From NCBI GenBank assembly GCA_013214575.1, contig JABSSD010000170.1, positions 1-45,262 of the forward strand: a stretch of DNA of 45,262 nucleotides. The letters are read 5' to 3'. Source of the stretch: Paracoccaceae bacterium (lineage in GTDB: Bacteria; Pseudomonadota; Alphaproteobacteria; Rhodobacterales; Rhodobacteraceae). This document shows positions 1-8,765 of the stretch, one piece after another. Each line of letters begins with the position of its first letter. Within the stretch, counting starts at the first letter, position 1. The notes below the pieces were generated by a model, which was not told the origin of the DNA, did not search any database, and saw nothing but the letters and a program-made list of their open reading frames with translations. The position numbers and the translations under genes are program-made.

Positions 1-78
1 CGTCGCACCCGGCTCATAAAGTCGTTCAACTGCCGCAGCCTTATAATCGTCCGTATATTTCCGTCGCTGTTGACCCAT
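1..78 (-). CDS. IS3-family transposase OrfA, N-terminus (runs off window)
   Basis: The minus strand from 78 reads MGQQRRKYTDDYKAAAVE and continues RLYEPGAT to the window edge. This is the usual opening of the helix-turn-helix OrfA of IS3-family transposases, which binds the terminal repeats and is normally joined to the OrfB integrase by frameshifting. Only 26 residues are present, so the rest lies outside the window. The element abuts the decayed prophage to its right, which fits insertion into already dispensable DNA. The family call rests on this short stretch alone; the exact IS group cannot be given. Confidence 0.7.
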   Translation of the reverse strand, partial: MGQQRRKYTDDYKAAAVERLYEPGAT

Positions 79-128
79 TTGGTGCCCCTTTCATGGACAG
101 GGGTAAAGTACCCCAGTGTCCGGGATCA
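1..128 (-). mobile_element. IS3-family insertion sequence, left fragment
   Basis: The OrfA start at 78 is preceded (reading the minus strand) by about 50 non-coding bases that begin near 128 with tgatcccggacactggggta. This looks like an IS3-type terminal repeat followed by a short leader. The boundary near 128 is an estimate, because the other end and the target duplication are outside the window. Confidence 0.5.
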
Positions 129-469
129 GGGACGAACTTCACGCAGCAGATGAGTGGGTAGGATGTGTCCAACAAAGGAGGGCTGACAGAAAAGCAGCCC
201 CCATTGACATATAGCACTCAACCCAATTGCGTCCGGAGGCTACCCGCCTTCCGGGCGCTTTTGCGTCGGGGCTTTCAAAAACTGTTGGTGGGATCATGGC
301 GCAGCTCAAAGTCTGAGCAGCTGCTGGCTGCGAAGAGTTATCGACGCCGGGTCTGCCTCACGCGATGAGCATGAGCAGCGCCGCAAGGCTCGCAAAACAG
401 CGGCATAACCTTTTGATTCGCGAGCGCGTAATTGGGGTGAAAGACCCAACCTGGAAAGGAGGGATTTAG
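129..469. other. Prophage remnant leader, no supported gene
   Basis: No convincing gene is seen here. A hairpin-like stretch at about 230-262 (ccggaggc, short loop, gccttccgg, then gcgctttt) could be a terminator. A plus-strand frame ending near 407 closes with EHEQRRKARKTAA, which is only loosely like the end of an HNH endonuclease. Such genes often precede phage terminases, so a remnant is possible but not shown. A strong Shine-Dalgarno stretch (aaaggaggg, 455-463) stands just before the terminase small subunit remnant. Confidence 0.35.
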
Positions 470-947
470 ATAAAAGGTAGAAAGCCAAACCTTCAGAATG
501 TCGTTCCGATGAAAGGAGGATATTCAGCGCGAAATTCCGCCAGCGCCAGATTTTCTGTGCACCCTTGCCTGGGATGTCTGGGATGAGTTGGCACCTGAGC
601 TGGCAAAAAAGGGCCGGTTAGAACTGGTCTATTAATACCAGTTCAGACCCTATTGCGCCTCTGTTGCGAACTTCATTTCCGCAACATACGAGCTGGCGCT
701 GGGGGGGCTGTATATCTCAACCGGCAAAGGCCGGAACGGCAATCAAAAGCGCCGCCACCCAGCGGTCGCGGTGCAATACACCGCGATGGGAAATATGCGG
801 CGGGATTCGGCGCTGTTTGGACTGTCGCCGGTTGATGCAGCCCGATTGGATGCCGGCGGTCAGGGTGAACTGATTGACGGCGTGATGAAGCAGCTGGATG
901 GAACCGATTGGTCACCCGGTTTCCCGCTACGCCACCGGAGTAATTGA
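470..947 (+). pseudogene. Phage terminase small subunit (P27 family), broken
   Basis: Read in pieces, this stretch gives KGRKPNLQNVVPMKG, then DFLCTLAWDVWDELAPELAK, KGRLELVY, a stop, YQFRPYCASVANFISATYEL and MRRDSALFGLSPVDAARLDA. That is the typical course of a P27-family small terminase, which recognises phage DNA for packaging. Three lesions are visible. The codon after the ribosome-binding site is ATA (470-472) where ATG is expected. One extra base near 518 shifts the frame. An ochre stop lies at 633-635. The end at 945-947 overlaps the start of the large-subunit frame, as in intact phages. The gene is dead. Confidence 0.75.
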
Positions 948-1345
948 GGGAGATATCGTTGCCGGAGACCTGGTGCGGATGGCCTGTGAACGCCATTTGG
1001 TGGATCTGGAAACCGGCGCCGATCGCGGGTTGTACTTTGACTGCGAGGCGGCGCCGCAGGGCAATTGCGCCGCCACCACCAAGAACCAGGCGGGGCTGTT
1101 GTTCAGGGAAATGAAGCGGATGATCAAGCGATCGGCGTTTCTAAAAGAATTCATGGATGTGTCTCGAACCGCAATTGAGACCGCCAGAACAGACCGGCTG
1201 ATCGCCGGTCTGAGCCGCGACGGTGATTCATCGGATGGGATCAATCCGAGCTTTCTGGCGCGCGATGAAATGCACCGCTGGACGGATCGCGAACTGGCCG
1301 ACGCCATTGTTGAAAGCATGATCGCCCGCGCTCAGTCGATCGGCT
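898..1345 (+). pseudogene. Phage terminase large subunit, internally deleted
   Basis: From ATG 898 the frame reads HPVSRYATGVIEGDIVAG, DLVRMACERHLVDLETGADR and GLYFDCEAA, the normal N-terminus of large terminases (packaging ATPase/nuclease). It then jumps near 1060-1075 to AATTKNQAGLLFREMKRMIK, GLSRDGDSSDGINPSFLARD and EMHRWTDRELADAIVESM, which belongs after the Walker A region. The segment that should hold the P-loop is absent, so the protein could not be an ATPase. Around 1340 the frame passes into tape-measure sequence and stops at 1410. The nuclease domain, portal, protease and capsid genes are all missing. Inactive remnant. Confidence 0.75.
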
Positions 1346-2215
1346 GGGTGTCGGCAGTGCCAAATTCGAGCGCGGCGCCAAGCGGGTCAAATCCCCGCTG
1401 GCGGCGATGAAAAAGCAGTTTGTCGTGGTTGCCATGGTGGCGGCTGCGGCGGTGCTCTTGCCGGGGCGCGGGATCTTGATAAGGCGGCAAAATCAGCCCG
1501 CCGGTTGGGCGCATCGATCGGCGGGTTTAGGGCTTTGGAACTGGTGTTTGCCATGGGCAGGTTGGCCCGTGCCATGACCGAGAGTCTGCGCGGGGTGATC
1601 GACGGGCTGGCCAATAATTTACAGCGGATGATGACCTATGTGGCGGTTGCGGCCACAGGGTTTGGTGCGCGTTATATCGGGGCGCTGATTGCCGCGCGCA
1701 TTGCCACTTCCACCCTGTCGGGATCGCTTTTGCTCCTGCGCGGTTTTGGCAATGCGCTGCGCTGTTGAACGACGTGGCAGCTGAAGTCTGGGCCCGCATG
1801 GGGCAGGGGTTTTTGTCGGTGCTGGCCACTTTGGAGGACCGCTGGTGACGTTTCTGCGCAACCTTGCCGGAGCGCTAAAGGATGTTCCGGGGTTTGGGGA
1901 TGCGGCGCTGAATTTACACAAAATCCTCGGCAAAATCTGCCTTTGCCGGCATGGTGACCGGGGCGAAAAGCCTGAAAGATGCTGTGAGCGATGTGGCCGG
2001 CAGTCTGGCGACGATGTTTGCCAATCGTGCCTTTGAATCGCTATTTGGCTCATTGTCCCCGCCATCCCCGGATTTGCCAATGGCACGTTCTCGGCGCCCG
2101 GAGGTCTGGCCATGGTGGGAGAGCGGGGGCCGGAACGGGTCAACCTGCCACGCGGCTCGCAAGTGAGTAATGCGCAGCAGACCAGGGGCATGTTTGGCGG
2201 CGGCTGGGGCAGCGG
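1346..2215 (+). pseudogene. Phage tail tape measure protein, fragmented
   Basis: Pieces of a tape measure protein appear in order but in shifting frames: GSAKFERGAKRVKSPLAAMK (about 1353-1412), VIDGLANNLQRMMTYVAVAA and GARYIGALIAARIAT (about 1590-1720), ARMGQGFLSVLATLEDRW (about 1793-1848), GAKSLKDAVSDVAGSLATMF and ANRAFESLFGSL (about 1960-2055), and MVGERGPERVNLPRGSQVSN (2112-2171). The last motif closes many siphophage tape measure proteins. A functional gene would usually be over 2 kb with long helical repeats; here frameshifts, stops and deletions leave under 900 bases. Confidence 0.7.
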
Positions 2216-2482
2216 CTGGCGCGGGCTGGTTATGGTCTCGACCTGTGCGAGATCGACACCCCGGATGGTCCGGCCCGGTTCATCGTCGGCACCGATGGCG
2301 TCTTTGTTGATACAGATGGCAACCGCTGGTTTGGCCCCCAGATGGCCAGTGTGTCCAGTCTGGCCAGTGTCTCCAATCTGGGCAGCACCATCGCGGCCCA
2401 GCGGGCTGAGGCCGGGCCGGTTGTGGGTTGGATCGTTGGCGCCATAGGGACCACTGGGCTTTACCGGCTTTGCAGAGGGCAA
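2216..2482 (+). pseudogene. Phage tail-associated protein fragment
   Basis: One frame reads GLDLCEIDTPDGPARFIVGT, DGVFVDTDGNRWFGPQMASV and SSLASVSNLG. This resembles the small tail protein that often follows the tape measure gene in siphophages and gene-transfer-agent-like clusters, with a beta-rich segment about rewarded-length short of normal. It lacks a start codon with a ribosome-binding site and runs on into degenerate sequence. The family is not certain; its position between tape measure and tail-tip fragments is the main support. Confidence 0.4.
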
Positions 2483-2755
2483 GCGGTGTTATGTGCCGAT
2501 CCTGGCGGCGCACCCGATTGAGGGCATCGTGCAGCACTGGCTGGATGAGCGGATTGTGACGTCACCAATGAGGTCGACCCGGCCAAAAGCAATATCGCGC
2601 AAAGCCCGATCAAAGGCTGTGGCCGGGTGACGGCGTTCACCGGCTATCCCGGTCAGCTGGCAGATCCTGACCTGGATGCGGCTTTTGCCGAGATAACCGC
2701 GGCGCATGATTTTAAAGGCCTGTCAGGGGCTGGGCGGAAGTTGCCATCAAGTGGC
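2483..2755 (+). pseudogene. Phage tail tip / host-contact protein fragment
   Basis: Two frames joined by a small deletion near 2558 give KRCYVPILAAHPIEGIVQHW, LDERIVT and then EVDPAKSNIAQSPIKGCGRV, PDLDAAFAEITAAHDFKGLS. This looks like part of a large tail-tip or fibre protein. The sequence breaks off after GLSGAGRKLPSSG at a stop near 2755. Most of the gene is gone. The call rests on similarity of style and on order within the phage remnant, so it is moderate at best. Confidence 0.4.
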
Positions 2756-2930
2756 TGATCTGGACCGCAGTTGGATTTTTCGCGACGTTCGACGGGGTGT
2801 TGGTTTTGGCATTTCGAAATCTGTCCGCGAAGATATCGGCCGGTAACAAGGACATCTATTTGCGGATCGATGACATCAAAATGAGGTATGTCCGCAGGGA
2901 TGATATGGAAGGGCACACCCAGCCCCAGCC
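2736..2930 (+). pseudogene. Small phage membrane protein remnant
   Basis: The plus frame AEVAIKWLIWTAVGFFATFD, GVLVLAFRNLSAKISAG, NKDIYLRIDDIKMRYVRRDD, MEGH has one N-terminal membrane helix followed by a charged helix. This is the layout of small phage proteins that often lie beside the lysis genes. No clear start codon is seen, and after MEGH the sequence degenerates into QPQPQ. Positions 2931-3279 hold no frame I can name; a lysin remnant is possible but unsupported. Confidence 0.35.
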
Positions 2931-3279
2931 CCAGTGCCGACTGATCTGTTGCGGGGCTGTGCTGGTTGGACCGGGCCGGTGCCCCAAGGTGAGATCCTGC
3001 AGCCGAACGGGCCGCGCTGGAATTTTCTCCACCGGGGTTTTGTGCGATTTCTGCACCGAAGTGAGGGTCACACCACCCGGTTTAAAACCAGCGTTCTTTT
3101 CCACGTAAATGCGGATCGCCACAAAGATTTCATTCCGGCCTCGAGCGGTTTGTTGGAGGATTGAAAAAACGGGGCAATGAGCACGGATGCTGTACGGATG
3201 AATCCACCCATATGGACCTCCAGACTTTTGGTAGCCGGGTGGATGTGCATGTCCGCCCAGACTTGATGCGGCACAGCGA

Positions 3280-3343
3280 CAGAGCGCGGATCGAGCGAGA
3301 GCTAGGTGGGTCCAAACCTAGCTCTCGCTCGATCCGCGCTCTG
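3280..3343. repeat. Perfect 28-bp inverted repeat (hairpin)
   Basis: Bases 3280-3307 and 3316-3343 are exact reverse complements over 28 bp, with an 8-base loop (gggtccaa). It lies 21 bases beyond the stop codon of the chemoreceptor gene (minus strand), so it may end that transcript, but no T-run follows on either strand. It also marks the border between the prophage remnant and the chromosome. It is much longer than a normal terminator stem and has no mismatches. Confidence 0.85.
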
Positions 3344-3364
3344 CGTTTTCCGCCCTGTCTGGGG

Positions 3365-5257
3365 TCAAAAATCCTCCCAGCTGGTGTTGGTCGCGGCGGT
3401 TGGGCTTTCGTTTACAGCGATTGGACGCGGGGCTAGGGCAGCGACATTGTCCCAACCTTCCCCGTGAGAACTGGGTTTGTTGCCGCCGACGCCGCGACGA
3501 CCCCCAGCCCTTGCAGGCAGGGAGGTGATGCCGCCATCAATGCTGAAATGAGAGACCAGTTCTGAAAGTGTGGTGGCGTCTGAGTTCATTATCTGGCTGG
3601 CTGCGGTGGCCTGTTCCACCATCGCCGCGTTCTGCTGGGTCACCTGATCCAGTTGCGATACTCCGATGTTGATCTCAGCCAGCCCGGTGGACTGTTCAGC
3701 GGCGCCGACCGTGATTTCCGAAACCAATTGCGAGATATGGCTGACCCGGGCAACGATATTTTCCAGCGCCGCGCCTGCCTTGCCGACCAGGTCGACACCC
3801 TGATCAACCTGTTTCGAGCTGTCGCTGATCAGAGTCTTGATCTCCAGTGCGGCCTCTGACGAGCGTTGCGCCAATGTCCGCACTTCCGAGGCGACCACCG
3901 CAAAGCCACGACCCGCTTCGCCAGCTCGCGCCGCCTCGACACCCGCGTTCAGCGCCAACAGGTTGGTCTGGAAAGCGATGTCGTCGATCACCCCGATGAT
4001 CTGCGAGATCTGGGCCGACGACCGTTCAATCTCTGTCATCGCCGCCACCGCGTTCTGTACAACGGCGCCGCTGATCTCAGCCTCTGCGCGGGTTTGGTTG
4101 ACTATATTTTCGACGCTGCGGGCACCATCGGCCGCGGATTTTACGCTGGAAGTCATCTCTTCCAGTGCTGCCGCTGTCTGCTCCAGCGTGGCGGCCTGGC
4201 TTTCAGTCCGGTGTGACAAATCAGTGGAAGCCTGGCCGATCTCGCTCGACCGCAGCAAGATGCCGCCCGAGACATCAATAACCCGGGAAATGGTCTGGCT
4301 TAGGGTCTGAACCGTGTTGTTATAGTCGATCCGCAGTTGCTCGTATTCCTCTGAGAAAGGTTCTCTGATTTGCTTGGTCAACACACCCTTCGAGAGATGG
4401 CGCAAGCCGGTGCCGAGTTCCGAGACCACGCGCTGCTGCATGCCTTCGCGATGTTCTTTCTCATCTTCACGCGCGCGGATAAGATCCTGTCGCAGGGCGT
4501 CCAATGCCTTGGCAATGTCCCCAATCTCGTCGGTGCGATCGGTGGCTTCGATGGGCTGTTCAAGGTGGCCCTGGGCGACCTCTTCGATGGCCAGCTTGAC
4601 CGAAGCGAGGGGCCGGGTAATGCTGTTGGCAATCAGAATGTTGCCGACAAGTGTCCCGGCCATGGACAGCACAGACAGGGCAACAAGCACATAGATCAGA
4701 ACCAGGTTGCTCGACTGCGCGTCCGCACCGGCTGCACTGCCAAAGGCCTCGATGGCATCGCCAAGCAGCTCCATCCCGTCTTCGAGTTGGGTGAAGGCTT
4801 TTGCAAACTCAGGCATACGCGCCGCTGCAGCCTCACGATCGTTTAAGGCAAGCCCTGAGAGGACGCGCGCGGAGTCAATATAGGCAGTGAGAGCCGGCAC
4901 AATGTTGTCAACTTTTTGGCGTATCTCCGGAGCGAGCGGCAGAGCTTGCAGTGACTTGATCGAAGACGTGAATTCCTCCGTGTGGTTGGTCAAGTCGTCG
5001 ATGGCAGAGGCACGATCCGCAGGAGAGCCGTCAGGCCCTGTGAGGAGAGCAAACAGAACATCGGCGCGCAGGCCGTCATGCATCATATCTGCTTGTTTTT
5101 GATGAAGCACAGCGGACGTTGCAGTGCTTGTTACCTTCAGCCCTGAGTTGCTGGCTATCAACCCAATAGTTCCAACGGCAGCTATGACCAGCAATGCCGC
5201 GAGCGACAAGCCAACACTAAAGAAGATGCGGGCCCGAACTGAGGCTTGGGATATCAT
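3365..5257 (-). CDS. Methyl-accepting chemotaxis protein
   Basis: This 630-residue chemoreceptor senses a ligand outside the cytoplasmic membrane and controls the CheA kinase. Membrane helices lie at about 11-33 and 185-210, enclosing a helical periplasmic domain of roughly 150 residues. A HAMP domain follows (about 210-265), then the long methyl-accepting coiled coil with the conserved tip [20 protein letters not shown] near 428-447. The C-terminus is SWEDF, matching the xWxxF pentapeptide that tethers CheR/CheB in some receptors. ATG 5257 is preferred over TTG 5269 because ggaa sits eight bases before it. The ligand cannot be read from sequence. No che genes are in the window, so this is an orphan receptor. 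Confidence 0.93.
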   Translation of the reverse strand: MISQASVRARIFFSVGLSLAALLVIAAVGTIGLIASNSGLKVTSTATSAVLHQKQADMMHDGLRADVLFALLTGPDGSPADRASAIDDLTNHTEEFTSSIKSLQALPLAPEIRQKVDNIVPALTAYIDSARVLSGLALNDREAAAARMPEFAKAFTQLEDGMELLGDAIEAFGSAAGADAQSSNLVLIYVLVALSVLSMAGTLVGNILIANSITRPLASVKLAIEEVAQGHLEQPIEATDRTDEIGDIAKALDALRQDLIRAREDEKEHREGMQQRVVSELGTGLRHLSKGVLTKQIREPFSEEYEQLRIDYNNTVQTLSQTISRVIDVSGGILLRSSEIGQASTDLSHRTESQAATLEQTAAALEEMTSSVKSAADGARSVENIVNQTRAEAEISGAVVQNAVAAMTEIERSSAQISQIIGVIDDIAFQTNLLALNAGVEAARAGEAGRGFAVVASEVRTLAQRSSEAALEIKTLISDSSKQVDQGVDLVGKAGAALENIVARVSHISQLVSEITVGAAEQSTGLAEINIGVSQLDQVTQQNAAMVEQATAASQIMNSDATTLSELVSHFSIDGGITSLPARAGGRRGVGGNKPSSHGEGWDNVAALAPRPIAVNESPTAATNTSWEDF

Positions 5258-5891
5258 CGTACATTCCAATTTACTACATGTGTGCGTTGAGGGCAGTGGT
5301 AGGAGGCGCAGATTAATTTTCAGCTAACCGACATACCCCAAGTGGACCGCCATGTGGTTCAAGTTGAAACGAACGTGACGTCCGATCACTCCTGTTTTTG
5401 GACGCGGCGCAGCTTTTTCCGCATCCGAGAGCGAGTCTGACATTGATGCATTGTCTGTGTCTCGGGGGTTGGTCGGCTGTTTCGGTTTCTTGATCATGGT
5501 TGGTTAGCGAAACCCATATGAACTGCGAGCGGAACGGCGATGTCGTAAAAGCAGTCCGGATTGACAGGGGTAGCAAAAGCGAAGTCAAAATGCGGAAAGG
5601 GAGGCGGGGCAAAAGGCGGCGACCCGGGACCTTCAGACCTACATTCAGCTCGGTCTTATTGGTGCTTTCGGGCTTCAGCCACCGTTGGTGCCTCTGGCGT
5701 CCAATGGCCGATCTCAACCCTTGATTGCCTCTTGTGATCACAGAGGCGACAGGCAGTTTAAGAGCCTCAATTTCAAACTTCTGAAAAGCATGCAATGCCA
5801 ATTGGGTCGGTTGAGTATTGTTTTACTGACAATTGCTGATAGATTGACAGTCACCTTTGCTGCGAATTATCCAGGACATCATTCAGGCCAA
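5258..5891. other. Intergenic region, chemoreceptor/AraC divergent
   Basis: About 630 bases separate the chemoreceptor start from the regulator start. Short frames on both strands look like chance. An imperfect dyad ctgacaat...attgacag lies at about 5826-5850, some 45 bases before the regulator start; it could be an operator, but 7 of 8 matching bases is weak. Nothing else is supported. Confidence 0.4.
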
Positions 5892-6902
5892 ATGCCACCG
5901 CCATTTATCTCCACACGGACAATGGTCGGTCTCAAGGGAGGCTTGCAACAGGTCATCAGCCCGCAGGCCACCCTCACCGCTTTATCGACCGAAGACCTTC
6001 CTGCGTTTGCTCTGGATACAACCCGTGCCTACATTCCGCAATTGGCCCAGCTTCGGTTTTTCGAGCGCTCGGCCTCTGACATCGGAGTGGGTAACCTGGG
6101 CTTTGTTCTTGCTGCTGGCGCTGATGTCCGGCGTTATGGGCTGTTTGGTGACTACGTGACCTCTGCGCAAACATTCCTCGATGCGTTGTGCCTGACCCGC
6201 GATATGATGGTGTACCATTCGTCCCACGACCGGATGTCCCTGCGGCGAAAAGGCGATATTCTGCAGCTTACCTATCACTCGGCGCTGCGACATGCGCCGG
6301 GGTATTACCACTTTGCGACAATTGCCGCCTCGTCGATGCTGAGCATTGCAGAACCCTTTTTCAAACGGCGTTATCGGCGACAAATTGCATTTAATTTCCC
6401 CAGACCGCGCCAGACCGCTCCTTATGAAACCCTGTTCGGTTGCCCTGTTGTTTTTGACCAGCCCGAATTTTCGATCCTGTTTGACCTCGAAGCCGCACAA
6501 CAAACACTGTGCAAAAAACCCACCAGACGGGTGACTGCAGGCGATGTAATGCGCGATGCAATGGGACCAGCCCCCTATGATTTGGTTGGTTCGGTAGAGG
6601 CGATCCTGCGGGCTAACATTTCCGCTGCAATTGGGTTTGACCAAGTGGCAAGCCAGCTTGATTACTCGCAACGATCGCTGCGCCGCCGTCTGGATGAGAG
6701 CGGCACGAATTTTCGCGATCTGGCCCGAAAGCTCCGCATAGACTATGCGCGCGAGCTTCTTGTCGAAGGTGAGCTGGACGTCACCGAGATATCCCAACAT
6801 GTGGGCTATTCCGACCCGTCGCATTTTGGCCGTGCGTTTCGACGGTTGACGGGTCTTTCGCCCTCAGAGGCGCGCGGATTGGCGTTGGCCGGAAATGGCT
6901 AA
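5892..6902 (+). CDS. AraC-family transcriptional regulator
   Basis: This 336-residue regulator has an N-terminal effector-binding half of the arabinose_bd-like type (about 20-205) and a C-terminal double helix-turn-helix (about 235-330). The latter includes DQVASQLDYSQRSLRRRLDE and the signature EISQHVGYSDPSHFGRAFRR. This layout is common in regulators of catabolic or stress genes. The open frame extends to 5685, but ATG 5892 fits the domain start better; ATG 5922 is an alternative. It ends 60 bases before a secreted DUF1254 protein on the same strand, so that gene is a likely target or operon partner. The effector is unknown. Confidence 0.88.
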   Translation: MPPPFISTRTMVGLKGGLQQVISPQATLTALSTEDLPAFALDTTRAYIPQLAQLRFFERSASDIGVGNLGFVLAAGADVRRYGLFGDYVTSAQTFLDALCLTRDMMVYHSSHDRMSLRRKGDILQLTYHSALRHAPGYYHFATIAASSMLSIAEPFFKRRYRRQIAFNFPRPRQTAPYETLFGCPVVFDQPEFSILFDLEAAQQTLCKKPTRRVTAGDVMRDAMGPAPYDLVGSVEAILRANISAAIGFDQVASQLDYSQRSLRRRLDESGTNFRDLARKLRIDYARELLVEGELDVTEISQHVGYSDPSHFGRAFRRLTGLSPSEARGLALAGNG

Positions 6903-6960
6903 CGTGTTTTTTTGAACCAAGTTACCGTTCGCTCAAATTCACAAAGGAGCTTTTGTTCAC

Positions 6961-7977
6961 ATGAAATTACGTCACCATTTTTTAACGGCAACCGCACTTG
7001 GCTGCGCTCTGTTCACCCTGCCAGCATTGGCCGACCCTGTGACCGTCACTGTCGACAGTTTTGTCCGGGCTGAAACCGACATGACGATGAAGCGCTACGC
7101 CGATATTGGCGGATTTGGCAAGTTCGCCCATATTCGCCAACCGACACCGCTGGACGAACAGAACGTCATTCGCATGAACCACGACACCCTGTATTCTTTT
7201 GGTATTTTCGATTTGACGACCCCAGTCACGATTACCAAGCCGGAATCCGACCGTTGGCAGTCGATGATGTTTGTAACCCAGGATCATTCGATCCCGCCCG
7301 CGATCTATGAAGCAGGCTCATACACGCTAACTCAGGAAGAAATCGGCACCAGATACGTGACCGTCGCGTTCCGCACGCTTGTGAACGCCAACGATCCTGC
7401 GGACATCAAACAGGCAAATGCACTGCAGGACCAGATAACGGTAACGCAGACAGATATGGGCACGCTGGATATTCCAGACTGGGATGAGGCATCGCTGACC
7501 AAGGTGCGCGACGCGGTTAATGTGCTTGCCGCGACCCTTGCCGACACGTCGAGAATGCTTGGCAACAAAGACGAGCTTGATCCAATTCAGCACCTGCTTG
7601 GCACCGCGATGGGTTGGGGCGGAAACCCCAAAAAGGATGCCATGTATTTCAGTATTGTTCCAGAAAACAACGATGGAAAGCAGAACTATCAGTTGATTGT
7701 CAAAGACATCCCCGTTGACGGTTTTGCCTCTGTAACTGTGTATAATTCCAAGGGGTTTATGGAGAAAAATGACTTGGGGGTTAACGCGATCAACAACCTG
7801 ACCGCAAAGCCAAGCGCAGACGGCGGCGCAATAATCCATTTTGGGGGTTGTGAGGATGGCCGCGAGAATTGCATCCCGACAACTCCGGGCTGGAACTATC
7901 TCGTGCGGCTTTATCAACCACAAGAGGTCATTCTGGACAAAAGCTGGACTTTCCCCGACGCCACCCCGATTGAATAG
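6961..7977 (+). CDS. Secreted DUF1254/DUF1214 protein
   Basis: The 338-residue product starts with a signal peptide (MKLRHHFLTATALGCALFTL, then PALADP, cleavage after ALA), so it is exported. The N-terminal part (RADTLYSFGI-like segment HDTLYSFGIFDLTTPVTI and RWQSMMFVTQDH) matches the DUF1254 pattern. The C-terminal part (KQNYQLIVKDIPVDGFASVT, then VYNSKGFM) matches DUF1214. Proteins of this family are widespread, and the molecular function is not established. A ribosome-binding site (aaaggag) precedes the start by about 12 bases. The gene lies directly behind the AraC regulator, which suggests inducible expression. Full length. Confidence 0.85.
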   Translation: MKLRHHFLTATALGCALFTLPALADPVTVTVDSFVRAETDMTMKRYADIGGFGKFAHIRQPTPLDEQNVIRMNHDTLYSFGIFDLTTPVTITKPESDRWQSMMFVTQDHSIPPAIYEAGSYTLTQEEIGTRYVTVAFRTLVNANDPADIKQANALQDQITVTQTDMGTLDIPDWDEASLTKVRDAVNVLAATLADTSRMLGNKDELDPIQHLLGTAMGWGGNPKKDAMYFSIVPENNDGKQNYQLIVKDIPVDGFASVTVYNSKGFMEKNDLGVNAINNLTAKPSADGGAIIHFGGCEDGRENCIPTTPGWNYLVRLYQPQEVILDKSWTFPDATPIE

Positions 7978-7984
7978 AAATAGC

Positions 7985-8021
7985 ATCAAGACCGCAGCGC
8001 AATTCTTGTTGTGGTCTTGAT
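7985..8021 (+). terminator. Hairpin after the DUF1254 gene
   Basis: Arms atcaagaccgca (7985-7996) and tgtggtcttgat (8010-8021) pair over 12 bp with one G-T pair and a 13-base loop. It begins 8 bases after the stop codon. No T-run follows, so it may be a processing or weak termination hairpin. Confidence 0.5.
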
Positions 8022-8765
8022 ACCGTCGGGCCGAGTTTTGCAGGCATTTTACCGACTTAAACCCGTTACCATACGGGGGCTGTTCCGCTTCAATAATTGA
8101 ACAAAGACTGCGGATCTGGCCGTTATCGGTGGCGGATTATACTGCGCAATTTACCTGTCCTCGATCGTTACAGCGAAGGGCCGCAATCCGCCCTTCCGTA
8201 CAAGTTTCTGCGGCAGCAGCATTGATCACAATGAGCGCACATCGCACATCGCACGATAGCAGCAGATGGCTCGGATGAATCCATCAAAAGAGGGGGTTCG
8301 GAGACGATCTGTCCCCGGACAGGATCTCGACGATGCTTGGGCATAGACCAACCGCCTGGGCGTCGAAGGGTGATGTATCTTTTGGAAAAGTCACAGGGAG
8401 CAGGCGAATAGTGAAAACAGATTGCTCGTCTTCAGGCAACTGAGACGTCTGGCTTTGGCCGCGACGCACAGATTAATGAGACACTCAGAAAACTCACCGA
8501 TGATGTTGATGTTTGGCGCCAGCGGACGGGGCATTTCAGCGCTGGCCTCCTCCCTGGGGACTGTCGGTCCAAACCATGGGTGTCAACATATCGCTTGTTG
8601 CACTGCGGTGGAACACCTAATTATTGCCAAACGTCCGCGGCCATCGAGCATATCGGTTGGCAATAATTTATTTGCGGAAAAATCACCGTCGCGCGGAGAG
8701 GGAGATGCCATGTTTTCCTATGCCATAAGGCAGGACAAGCGCGCGCGAAAAAGAGGCGACTTACA
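8022..8765. other. Intergenic stretch without a supported gene
   Basis: About 740 bases. The frames here (such as one from 8422 running into the next gene, and a minus-strand frame at 8284-8469) have no recognisable domain or ribosome-binding site. A short-motif repeat gcacatcgcacatcgcac occurs near 8231-8249. An inverted repeat at 8619-8668 is listed separately. Decayed sequence is possible, but no parent gene can be named. Confidence 0.4.
8619..8668. promoter_or_regulatory. 12-bp inverted repeat upstream of the epimerase gene
   Basis: aattattgccaa (8619-8630) and ttggcaataatt (8657-8668) are exact reverse complements, 26 bases apart. The site begins about 150 bases and ends 97 bases before the epimerase start. 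It could bind a regulator twice or form a hairpin. No regulator gene adjoins it. Confidence 0.45.

Noticed and set aside
470-2930. Functional gene transfer agent cluster
   Set aside because: The fragments are broken by frameshifts, stops and deletions, and capsid and portal genes are absent.
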